A stretch of DNA of 64,000 bases from NCBI RefSeq assembly GCF_001724815.1, contig NZ_MEDO01000014.1, positions 248,001-312,000 on the forward strand, given 5' to 3'. This document shows positions 1 to 7,738 of the stretch, piece after piece. The DNA comes from Arenimonas sp. SCN 70-307 (lineage in GTDB: Bacteria; Pseudomonadota; Gammaproteobacteria; Xanthomonadales; Xanthomonadaceae). The first letter of the stretch is position 1, and the number at the start of each line of letters is the position of its first letter. A program made the position numbers and the translations under genes. A model generated the notes under the pieces. It saw only the letters and a list, made by a program, of their open reading frames with translations. It searched no databases and was not told the DNA's origin.

Positions 1-35
1 TGCTGCTGGCGGCCGCGCTTGGACCGCGCATCCTG

Positions 36-3000
36 ATGCGCATAGAGGGCCTGGCGGCCGAAGCCGACCCTCAGCCCGCGCAAGCAAAACGGGTTTTGAC
101 CAAGCAGGTCAGGGCGGATGACGAAACACTCATGGGAGCGCTGCGCCGGACACCTCCGGCGCAACTCGCCCACGCGTTACAGGAGTGGTCCCGTGGACAT
201 CCTTCGAAGGACCTGGAATACCTTCCCCTTCCGGAAGGCCCTGAGAAGCTGAGGGCCATCTGCCGGTCGATCAAGAGGGGCTTACGGGAGATCCGACTGC
301 TGCGCGCCTCGCCACCCTTGGCCATTGCGCCAGCGAACCCGGCGGTGACCACTGAGCGCATCGATCATCGCCGGATGGCGTCGGAAGAGGCCCGGGGCTG
401 CGCACCGGAAGACTGCGGCGCGTCCGCCCAACGGCAGGCCGTGTTCGGATTGCCTGGCGAGCACGACCCCGCACTGCAAGCGATGCGGGGACTGGTGGCC
501 CACGGCATGGCCGCTGCGCATGCACCGTCGAGCCTTCGCTGGGTACCCGAGGCGCAGGTGGCCCCATTGGCGCAGCTCTTGGCTCAAACCCTCGCCATCG
601 GCGATGAGTCGCGGGCGGGCAGCCACGGCCTGCTGCAGCTCGCCGCGGTCACCACCGTCGCGCCGGCCGCGCTGATGGATGCCCCTTTGATGGGCGATCT
701 GGCCGGGCTGGATAACAAGCGAGCCACGCGCCTGCACTTTTGCCGCAGCGAGGACCGCCTTCTGGTCGTCGTTCCCCGCAGCATGTTGCCGGCGAGCTAT
801 GAGCAGCCGGAGGACGCCGTCGGCCAACACCGCTACCTCGGCGCCACGGTGCTCGCGTTGCCCAACGCCCTGTCGGACTGGCTGCGCAAGGCCCTGCAGA
901 TCGAGGGCGACACGATCCGCTATCGCTATCCAGACGCCATGGCCAACCTGGACCAGGCGCGACTCGCCCTGGCCAGCCAGTTGACCCTCTCGCTGAGCGA
1001 GGGCCGGCTTCGCAACCTGCTGGCCGCGCCTGCGCTGCGGACAATCCGCTCCACGTGCAAGGCAGCGAGCGCCCTTCCCGCAGCCAGTGTTTTCACCGGG
1101 ACGCTCGCGTACTACGTGGCCCATCCGTTGGACGAGGTCCATGATGCGCACCGCGAATTGCTCGAGCAGTTCTATCCGGGCCAGGTGCCGCCGCTCAGCC
1201 AGGCGGAGCGCCGACATCTGTCGGCCTGGACCGGGTGCCAGCTCCTTCCCACGATGGACGCCGTGCGCGAGGCGGTCGAGGCGAACGTCGCCCGCGTGCG
1301 CAGCCTGCTGAAGGCGACGGCCACCGACCGGCAGACACTGTGCGAGCAGTTCAATGCCCTTAGCCGCTATACCTACACACTGCTGCGCCTGGTGACGGCC
1401 GCACGCCCGGTGGCGGACGCCTTCGCGCTGACCCAGGATGTGGACACGGATCTGCAGCTGGCGCAGGTCTCGGACAAGGTGCTCAGCCCGCAGACCACAA
1501 CGCGGCTGGTGCCGTTGACAACCCAGGCGTGCGAGCAGGTGCGCATCCTGCGCCAAGCCGTGGACTGGATGGCGCGCGAAGTGGTCGCCAAGGACGATCC
1601 GCTGCTGGCCGGCAAGATGCTCTCCACCCTGCCCGATGCGCCGGGCTACCCGGCCTTGCCGCCCTACTTCGTGCTGTCTTGCCAGGGCAGCGCCTGGGCG
1701 GCACAGGGGATGGACTGGGTCCAGGAACGCGTGGGTTGGGACAGGGCGTTTCCCTGGCCCAGCAATTTCAATCGCGCGCTGATGGCCCAGCACCTCTCCC
1801 GTGAGGGCCTCCCGGACGAGTTGATCCAGGCGCTTCTGGGGCACACCGTTGGCACGTTCACGCCCGGCGCACCGGATTGCCCGATGGTCATGGCGTGGGT
1901 GCACGGACAGCTGCGACCGATGCAGGAGGCGCTTTGCCGCCAGCTGGGGCTGACCGTGCTCGATTGGCCGCACGCGCCGACCGACGAGAGCGTTCGAGAC
2001 CTGCAGCCAGTGGTCGCCGCGAAACCGCTGTTCGGGGACTTTGACGCCGAACGGGTGCGCGCAAGGGAAGAGACGGCGCGCCGCAAGCAACACCTGTCTG
2101 CCACCTTGCTGGCAGTGGCGCGCGAGCGCCTGCCGCCTGCACGCATCCTTCCGAGGCTGCAGCAGGTTCTGCGCGAGCGGATGAAAGGCGAGCCCGCCGC
2201 CCAGCTGACGGAAGCGCTGGGCTGGGTCGAGCGCCTGATCGAGAAGAAATCGCCCAACGCGCTTGAGCGCCTTTTCGCGTCCAAGGAGCGGACGCGGCGA
2301 CTGATGCACGTCGCCCCCTGCCCGGCCACCCACGGCCGGTTCGAGCTGACGCAGCTTCGCTTGGCGCGGGCGATGCGCACCGAGCTTTTCGAGGTGATGC
2401 TGCGCGAGGCGCCGATTGCCCTGGAAGCAGGGCCTGACGAGGTGTTGGCGTGGATCGCCCTCTCTGCGCTGTTCGCAGGCGCAGCGCTGGAGCCAGACGT
2501 CCTGACGTTTCTTGCTGACGCCCTGCCGAATACGCATGCCCAAGGCCCGTGGCTGTGGCTGGAGCGCACGCAAGGCAACCAGACGCGGCGTTGGCAGGCT
2601 GACCCGCTCACGGCGCAGTGGCTGTACGCGTTCAAGCAGCGCTGGCCCGACGCGCCGGCCATCGATGCCAACCGCTTGCGGCTGCAGGTCGCGCGCCGGC
2701 TCGGTAGCCTGCCTTGCCTGGCGTCCGCAGCAGGTGCCTCAGACGCCTGGGAACAGGCGCGCAAGGCGCTGACGGCCTGGTATCGCTATCACCTGCCCGG
2801 CAATTTGTTTGCCCACGCCACCGCAGAACGTGCGAGCGCGTGCCTCCCCAGGGAGGCCCTGGCACGGGAGATCGGGCTGTGGGTGTTGCACCCCGCGCAA
2901 GAGGAGGCCGGGAAGACCGCCATGCCGTGGGCCACCGCGCCCGTGCCACCGGGGAGGTGCCGACACCTTGCGGGTTCGCTCAAGGGACTGCTTGGCGCGG

Positions 3001-4919
3001 TCGGGCTTGATCCCGGCGAGCCGCGCGCCGTGCAGCTGACCCAGCTGCAGGCCGAGGTCGCCATCCTGCAGGCGGGCGTGGACCGCGGCCGTCGATCGCA
3101 GTGGCCCCAGGTGCTGTTGCTCGGTTATCTGCTGCAGCTCTTGCGCGACGGGGGGCGGGTCAAGCGGCATCTCAAGGAGCGCACGATCGCGGCCTACCTG
3201 GCTCCCATCCGCCAGCTTCTGCTGGGGCCCTGCGGACCGAATCTGCTGCTGCTCGAGCCCGACGAGCTTGAGGGCTTGTACCGCGACCTGCTGCTGACGG
3301 GCAGTCCGAAAGACCGGCGCCGTCGACTGCTGGCCCTGCGCATGTTCCACGACATGCTGCAGGCGGACTATGGGATGGAGCCGGTGCGCTGGGGCCTGGT
3401 GACGCAAGGCGTCACGACCGCCCCCGGCGAGGTGGATGCGAACCTGGTGTTCGACCACGAGTTCGACCGGGCCATGGCGCTACTGGACGCGGGCTGGGGC
3501 GGCGACGCCAGCCTGTGCCGGGCCGCGAAAGGCGTGATGTGCCTGATGCGTTATGCCGGCGCACGATTCGGCGAAGCCTACCTGTGCCAGAGCGACGACT
3601 TCACGCTCGGCGGCTACCTGCGCATCACGCCGACCCGCGGCTACGGAACGCTCAAGACCGAGGCCTCGCGGCGAGAGCTGCCGCTGATCGCGGTGCCAGA
3701 GTCCGCGCGAGCGGTGCTGCGGGACCTTTGCCGGGGCGCGGTCGAGCGCGGGGACCCGGGCTGGCTCTTTGCCGACCCGACGGCGCCTCAAGACCTGCTG
3801 GGCCGCTCGCGGCTGGCGCGCCTGGTTGGCGAGGTGCTGCGTGCCGCCACGGGCAATCCGGCTATCCGGGCGCATCACCTGCGCCACAGCTTCATCACCG
3901 AAAGCTACGAGCGCCTGGTGGCGCCCTTGGCCGCGGACGATGCGGCGCAGGCCGCCAGCCGCGAGGCGCGGTTCGGCACCTCGCAGCCCACGCGGCGGGC
4001 GATGGCCGAATGGGCGGTCTGCAATGGCCACGCCAGCCCGGATACGGGCCACCGGGTCTATCTGCACCACCAAGAGCGCCGGGTGATGCAGGCGGCGGCG
4101 CAAGGGCTGCCCAAGAATACGGCGCAAGACCTGGCGCGGGCGTTGGGCGCTTCGCCCGCTAGGGATGGCGAGGGCTCGCCCATCTGGGTGCGCGAGCCGC
4201 TGGCGGCGCTGGATCCGTGGCGAGGCTTGCCGATAGGGAAGGTGCCTGCGATCGAACGCCTGTTGGCGCAGGCGACGAAGATGCCCGACCCGGCGCTCTC
4301 GCTGCCTCAGGTGCACGAGATCCTGGCCCATCCGGGAAAGCACTGGCTGCCCGTGGATCGGTTCGCCGAGCTCTGGGGTGTTCCGCCCGCCCGCGTCCGG
4401 GGCCTGCTTCCGGCCGAACGCGAAGTGCACGAATCGCTGCCGACGACCCTGGGGGCCAGGGCGCGCAACGAGGACGGCGCACTGCCGCGCCCCGGGCGTC
4501 GGCACCGTGGCTCCGGGCAATGGCCGGCCGGCCACCGACGGCTTGACCTGATGAGGCTGGAGGCGCTCAAGGCAAGCCCGGAAAACCTGGGCCGGGCGGA
4601 GCGGCTGCTGCGCCATGCCAGCCACAACGGCTGCGTCTGGACCGGCCTCACGGAAGGCGACCTGCGTGCGGTGGTGGGCTGGCTGGGGGATCTCGGGATC
4701 GACAAGAGCTGGCTTCAGGTCGAGGTTCCCGACGACGCGTGGCGGGCGTGGTGCCAGCGCGAGCGGAGCCTTCGCGGGCTGGATATCCAGGTGATACCGA
4801 CGCGCCGCCAGTGCCGCCTTCGCCTGATGCGTGACGCCCAGGCCTCGCTGCGGCCCGCGGCGCTGCATGCGAGCCAGCTCTGGCTCATCCGGGCCCGGGC
4901 GATGGCGCACCGGGCATGA
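36..4919 (+). CDS. Giant tyrosine recombinase (site-specific integrase), 5' end possibly outside window
   Basis: About 1,627 residues from this ATG. The frame is open back to base 3, so the real start may lie upstream of the window. A tyrosine-recombinase catalytic domain occupies about residues 1150-1350: Arg I in GARFGE (R1177), Lys in LKTEASRR (K1207), HHLRHSF with HxxR (H1280, R1283), NGH (H1332) and the nucleophile in HRVYLHH (Y1342). The full R-K-H-R-H-Y set suggests an active enzyme that cuts and rejoins DNA through a 3'-phosphotyrosine bond. Usual integrases are 300-450 residues. The roughly 1,100 residues before the domain and 285 after it match nothing I recognise. A second gene follows 28 bases downstream on the same strand, probably in one operon. 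The recombinase call is secure; its target and element are unknown. Confidence 0.85.
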   Translation: MRIEGLAAEADPQPAQAKRVLTKQVRADDETLMGALRRTPPAQLAHALQEWSRGHPSKDLEYLPLPEGPEKLRAICRSIKRGLREIRLLRASPPLAIAPANPAVTTERIDHRRMASEEARGCAPEDCGASAQRQAVFGLPGEHDPALQAMRGLVAHGMAAAHAPSSLRWVPEAQVAPLAQLLAQTLAIGDESRAGSHGLLQLAAVTTVAPAALMDAPLMGDLAGLDNKRATRLHFCRSEDRLLVVVPRSMLPASYEQPEDAVGQHRYLGATVLALPNALSDWLRKALQIEGDTIRYRYPDAMANLDQARLALASQLTLSLSEGRLRNLLAAPALRTIRSTCKAASALPAASVFTGTLAYYVAHPLDEVHDAHRELLEQFYPGQVPPLSQAERRHLSAWTGCQLLPTMDAVREAVEANVARVRSLLKATATDRQTLCEQFNALSRYTYTLLRLVTAARPVADAFALTQDVDTDLQLAQVSDKVLSPQTTTRLVPLTTQACEQVRILRQAVDWMAREVVAKDDPLLAGKMLSTLPDAPGYPALPPYFVLSCQGSAWAAQGMDWVQERVGWDRAFPWPSNFNRALMAQHLSREGLPDELIQALLGHTVGTFTPGAPDCPMVMAWVHGQLRPMQEALCRQLGLTVLDWPHAPTDESVRDLQPVVAAKPLFGDFDAERVRAREETARRKQHLSATLLAVARERLPPARILPRLQQVLRERMKGEPAAQLTEALGWVERLIEKKSPNALERLFASKERTRRLMHVAPCPATHGRFELTQLRLARAMRTELFEVMLREAPIALEAGPDEVLAWIALSALFAGAALEPDVLTFLADALPNTHAQGPWLWLERTQGNQTRRWQADPLTAQWLYAFKQRWPDAPAIDANRLRLQVARRLGSLPCLASAAGASDAWEQARKALTAWYRYHLPGNLFAHATAERASACLPREALAREIGLWVLHPAQEEAGKTAMPWATAPVPPGRCRHLAGSLKGLLGAVGLDPGEPRAVQLTQLQAEVAILQAGVDRGRRSQWPQVLLLGYLLQLLRDGGRVKRHLKERTIAAYLAPIRQLLLGPCGPNLLLLEPDELEGLYRDLLLTGSPKDRRRRLLALRMFHDMLQADYGMEPVRWGLVTQGVTTAPGEVDANLVFDHEFDRAMALLDAGWGGDASLCRAAKGVMCLMRYAGARFGEAYLCQSDDFTLGGYLRITPTRGYGTLKTEASRRELPLIAVPESARAVLRDLCRGAVERGDPGWLFADPTAPQDLLGRSRLARLVGEVLRAATGNPAIRAHHLRHSFITESYERLVAPLAADDAAQAASREARFGTSQPTRRAMAEWAVCNGHASPDTGHRVYLHHQERRVMQAAAQGLPKNTAQDLARALGASPARDGEGSPIWVREPLAALDPWRGLPIGKVPAIERLLAQATKMPDPALSLPQVHEILAHPGKHWLPVDRFAELWGVPPARVRGLLPAEREVHESLPTTLGARARNEDGALPRPGRRHRGSGQWPAGHRRLDLMRLEALKASPENLGRAERLLRHASHNGCVWTGLTEGDLRAVVGWLGDLGIDKSWLQVEVPDDAWRAWCQRERSLRGLDIQVIPTRRQCRLRLMRDAQASLRPAALHASQLWLIRARAMAHRA

Positions 4920-4947
4920 GTGCCATGGACAACGAGGAGGAAGACCC

Positions 4948-5730
4948 ATGGAAGTGATTGCACAGTCCGTCCTGCGACCGCAGGAGAAAACGTTCGGGAC
5001 TCGTAAACGCTGCAACGCGGTCGTGGAGAAGACCGCAGAATTGCTGGTCGAGCTGCACGGGTATCGGAATGGCTTGCCGACCGCACCGGCCATCCTCGCG
5101 CGCAGTAACCTGCGGCCGAAGGATCGTGTCGATGGCTTCAGCCTGTGCGGGGCGCTGCATCTGCCGGGGCTAATCGATACGTGTCGGTTCGTCCAGAGCC
5201 ACCTCGGGCCGGAAGCCATCAGCGCCATGAAAACCGATAGCCCGGTGACCCGGGCGCTGGTCAAGCTCAACCGGCTCTGGAGCAAGAAGATGCAGCATCA
5301 CCTGGTGATGGAGGTCGATGGGGAACGCATCGAGTGCGCACGCCCCGCCCCCGTGGGCCCAGCCGCGAACGCCGTGCCCTGTGCCGGCACCTATTTCGCG
5401 ACCGAGCTGACCTTCCGCGAGAGCGACCACTGCATCAGCGGCACGCTGCACCAAATGACGGGCGAGGGAGGGGAAGGCATGGAGCGCTTGGCCCAGGTCG
5501 GAAAAGTCGTGATTCATTTTGACAGGCGTGTTGCGTTCTACCCGCTGATGGCGCGTCGTGCGCAATGCCCCGATGCCTACCTGCGCATTTCGGGTGCCGG
5601 CAGTCGCCGTCTCAAGCTGCATCTGTTCAAGGAGGCCGATGTGGAGCTCGACTACGCCGCGCCTGTGATCCGCACGTCCGTGAAGGACAGCCCCCAGCAG
5701 TCGCTCTTCCCGGCGCGCCCAGCGGAATGA
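4948..5730 (+). CDS. Unknown 260-residue protein paired with the giant recombinase
   Basis: The ATG is chosen because GAGGAGG (4934-4940) sits seven bases before it; the longer open frame from 4831 would overlap the recombinase. I do not recognise the family. There is no signal peptide and no membrane segment. The N-terminal half is basic, with a helical-looking stretch around VVEKTAELLVELHG; the middle carries ESDHCISGTLHQM. Residues 250-254 near the C-terminus read QQSLF, close to the bacterial sliding-clamp binding consensus QL(S/D)LF; this resemblance is by eye. Close spacing implies co-expression with the recombinase, so a role as recombination or replication accessory factor is a guess only. 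The coding assignment rests on the RBS, the codon pattern and the absence of a rival frame. Confidence 0.7.
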   Translation: MEVIAQSVLRPQEKTFGTRKRCNAVVEKTAELLVELHGYRNGLPTAPAILARSNLRPKDRVDGFSLCGALHLPGLIDTCRFVQSHLGPEAISAMKTDSPVTRALVKLNRLWSKKMQHHLVMEVDGERIECARPAPVGPAANAVPCAGTYFATELTFRESDHCISGTLHQMTGEGGEGMERLAQVGKVVIHFDRRVAFYPLMARRAQCPDAYLRISGAGSRRLKLHLFKEADVELDYAAPVIRTSVKDSPQQSLFPARPAE

Positions 5731-5767
5731 GGGGAGCAGCAAGGGGGGCCGACGCCAGATACCCGAT

Positions 5768-5850
5768 GCCTTATTTATACATTTTGATAATATTATAGGC
5801 GCTCATAAAGCAACTAAAAATATGCTTTAATGGCAACTCAAGAGGTGTTG
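5768..5850 (+). promoter_or_regulatory. AT-rich promoter/operator region of hipAB
   Basis: An unusually AT-rich island (TTATTTATAC, GATAATATTATA) lies just before hipA in otherwise GC-rich DNA. It contains a perfect 7-base inverted repeat, TAAAGCA (5806-5812) and TGCTTTA (5823-5829), with ten A/T-rich bases between. GATAAT (5786-5791) or TATTAT (5791-5796) could be a -10 box. HipB-type repressors bind inverted repeats before their operons, so this is the natural operator candidate. AGAGG (5841-5845) is the hipA RBS. Confidence 0.5.
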
Positions 5851-5854
5851 CCCA

Positions 5855-7141
5855 ATGCCCCCAGCTGCCCACATCGAGATCTTCCGTGAAGGCCGCTGGC
5901 TACCTGCAGCCCGCCTCGAACCGCTGGGCGACGACCTGGCGCGGGTGGACTACCTGCCGGACTACATCTTCTCGGACGATCCGTGGCCGATCTCGCTGGC
6001 CCTGCCGGTGGGCTTCGCGCCCCCCCGGCTGGACGGGCCACTGCGGGCACCGGCGTTCCTTTACGACCTGGTGCCCCAAGGCCGGGGCCGGCGCCTGCTG
6101 CTGCAGTTGCTGGGCCGCGCCGATGACGACCGGCTGGTGCTGCCGTTGCTACTCGCCGGCGCCTTCAACCCCGTGGGTGCCTTGCGGGTGGACCAGGCGG
6201 TGGACTTCTACCACGCACAAGCGCAGCTCAACCCGCCGGCGCCGGGCGCGGAAGAAGGCTTCACCCGCCGCCAGTTGGGCGAGCGCTCGGACAACGTGCT
6301 CGAGCACCTCTCGACCCATGCCCTGCTGGCCTCGGGCAGCACGGGCGTGCAGGGCGTCTCGCCCAAGTACCTGCTGACCGAGGACGCCGAGGGCCGGCTG
6401 CACGCCGACATGGCCCTGCCCGATGCCCGGGCGCGCCGCCACTGGTTGGTGAAGGGGCCGCGTAACGCCAGCGCGGAGGACCGCATGGTGCTTCGCAACG
6501 AGGCGGCCTACCTGCGCGTGGCGGCGGCCTGCGGTATTCGCGTGCATGCGGTGGATCAGGTGTTGCACCAGGACAACCTGCTGCACCTTCCCCGCTTCGA
6601 CCGCCTCGTCGGACCCGACGGCGTGCAGCGGTTGCATCAGGAAAGCCTGGCCAGCCTGGCCGGGCTGGCGGGTTTTGGCCTGCCCTGCCGCCTGAACCAG
6701 CTTCTCGAGGGGCTTCGCCGCCACGCCACCGACCCGCAGGCGGAAACCCTGGAGTTCGTGCGCCGCGACGTGCTCAACCAGGCGCTGCGCAACACCGACA
6801 ACCATGCCCGCAACCACGCCGTGCAGCGCCTGCCGGACGGACGCGTGCGGCTGACGCCGCTGTACGACTTTGCGCCGATGTTCCTGGACCCGGAGCTGGT
6901 GCCGCGCAGCACGCACTGGGCCAATGCTGCGGGCCGCCGGCTGCACGCGTGGAGCGAAGTGCTCGACACGCTGGCCGTGGCCGACGACGAACGCGAGGAG
7001 CTGCGCAAGGCCCTGCGGGCCTTCGCGCCCGTGGTGGGCCAACTGCCGGAAACCATGCAGGCGCAAGGCGTGGAGGCCGCGGTGATCGAGGCCTGCAGGG
7101 CCAGCATCGACAGCCAAGCCAAGCAGCTGGAGGCACTCTGA
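5855..7141 (+). CDS. hipA: HipA-family serine/threonine kinase toxin
   Basis: 428 residues, the usual HipA length. HipA kinases phosphorylate a translation factor (glutamyl-tRNA synthetase in E. coli), stall translation and favour persistence. Seen here: the SGSTGVQGVSPKYLL glycine/Ser loop near residue 155-170; NTDNHARNH with catalytic D315 and N320; and LYDFAPM with metal-binding D338. These are offset by the same six positions from E. coli D309, N314 and D332, so the kinase looks intact. RBS AGAGG at 5841-5845. The antitoxin gene follows two bases after the stop, so the order is toxin first, opposite to E. coli hipBA. Substrate not predictable. Confidence 0.92.
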   Translation: MPPAAHIEIFREGRWLPAARLEPLGDDLARVDYLPDYIFSDDPWPISLALPVGFAPPRLDGPLRAPAFLYDLVPQGRGRRLLLQLLGRADDDRLVLPLLLAGAFNPVGALRVDQAVDFYHAQAQLNPPAPGAEEGFTRRQLGERSDNVLEHLSTHALLASGSTGVQGVSPKYLLTEDAEGRLHADMALPDARARRHWLVKGPRNASAEDRMVLRNEAAYLRVAAACGIRVHAVDQVLHQDNLLHLPRFDRLVGPDGVQRLHQESLASLAGLAGFGLPCRLNQLLEGLRRHATDPQAETLEFVRRDVLNQALRNTDNHARNHAVQRLPDGRVRLTPLYDFAPMFLDPELVPRSTHWANAAGRRLHAWSEVLDTLAVADDEREELRKALRAFAPVVGQLPETMQAQGVEAAVIEACRASIDSQAKQLEAL

Positions 7142-7143
7142 CC

Positions 7144-7428
7144 ATGCCCCGTAATCCGCCCCGCCCTTCCCCCGAGCAAGCCCGCGTCGAACTCGATTCG
7201 CTTTACTCCGGCCTGGCGGACGGCAGCCTGGGCATCGCCGAGGCCGTGCGACGCATGCGCCGGCTGAGCGGCCTGAGCCAGCCACAGTTTGCCAAACACC
7301 GCGGCATCAGCCTGCCGACGCTGAGACAGATCGAGACCGGGCGAGGCAACCCCACCGTGGAGACGCTGGACGCGATTGGAAAGGTGTTCGGGCTGCGGGC
7401 GGGATTCGTGCCGCGCCGCGGGGACTAG
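7144..7428 (+). CDS. hipB: HipB-like XRE-family antitoxin
   Basis: 94 residues. It starts two bases after the hipA stop; this ATG avoids the long overlap of the larger open frame. A helix-turn-helix of XRE type spans about residues 33-85: MRRLSGLSQPQFAKHRGIS, then LPTLRQIETGRGNPTVETLDAIGKVFGL written here in two parts as LPTLRQIETGRG and NPTVETLDAIGKVFGL. It should neutralise HipA and repress the operon from the inverted repeat before hipA. The N-terminal 30 residues, rich in Pro and Glu/Asp, could be the toxin-contacting arm. The pair points rightwards and meets the minus-strand polysaccharide locus head to head. Confidence 0.88.
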   Translation: MPRNPPRPSPEQARVELDSLYSGLADGSLGIAEAVRRMRRLSGLSQPQFAKHRGISLPTLRQIETGRGNPTVETLDAIGKVFGLRAGFVPRRGD

Positions 7429-7435
7429 CAGCCAG

Positions 7436-7612
7436 TCAGACCCCGTAATACGCCCGGTACCACTCCACGAACTTCGCCACGCCCTCCTCCACCGGCACCA
7501 CCGGCCGGTAGCCGACGTTGGCGATGAGGTCGGAAACATCGGCCTCGGTGTCGGGCACGTCGCCGACCTGCAGGGGCAGCATTTCCATCACGGCCTGCTC
7601 GCCCAGGCACTG
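7436..7612 (-). pseudogene. 3' fragment of a CapI-type epimerase gene (duplicate)
   Basis: The last 57 or so codons and the stop of a nucleotide-sugar epimerase, ending [11 protein letters not shown]. The DNA matches the 3' end of the intact gene at 11350-11522 with about seven differences in 172 bases by my count, in the same orientation. Homology stops abruptly at 7612; nothing of the Rossmann fold or active site remains, so it cannot be functional. The two copies form a direct repeat around the autotransporter gene. Confidence 0.9.
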
Positions 7613-7698
7613 GAACCAGTGCGCCCGGCGAACTTGTACGCAACGACGGACGAGAATTACCGGGCCATGCGGGCCGTCAACCCGATCCCGAGGCCCTA

Positions 7699-7729
7699 CT
7701 CCCCTCCCCCGCACCGCGGGGGAAGGGAG
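7699..7729 (-). terminator. GC-rich hairpin after the autotransporter gene
   Basis: CTCCCCTCCCCCGC (7699-7712) pairs with GCGGGGGAAGGGAG (7716-7729) at 13 of 14 positions around a 3-base loop, ten bases beyond the stop of the minus-strand autotransporter. There is no clear T run after it on the minus strand, so it may be a factor-dependent terminator, an mRNA-stabilising stem or a dispersed repeat. Confidence 0.45.
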
Positions 7730-7738
7730 CAACAAAAC

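Noticed and set aside
282-2573. Long minus-strand open frame (763 codons) opposite the giant recombinase
   Set aside because: It lies antisense to a gene with clear catalytic motifs, is rich in Arg/Gln/His and has no recognisable domain or RBS; a by-product of high GC.
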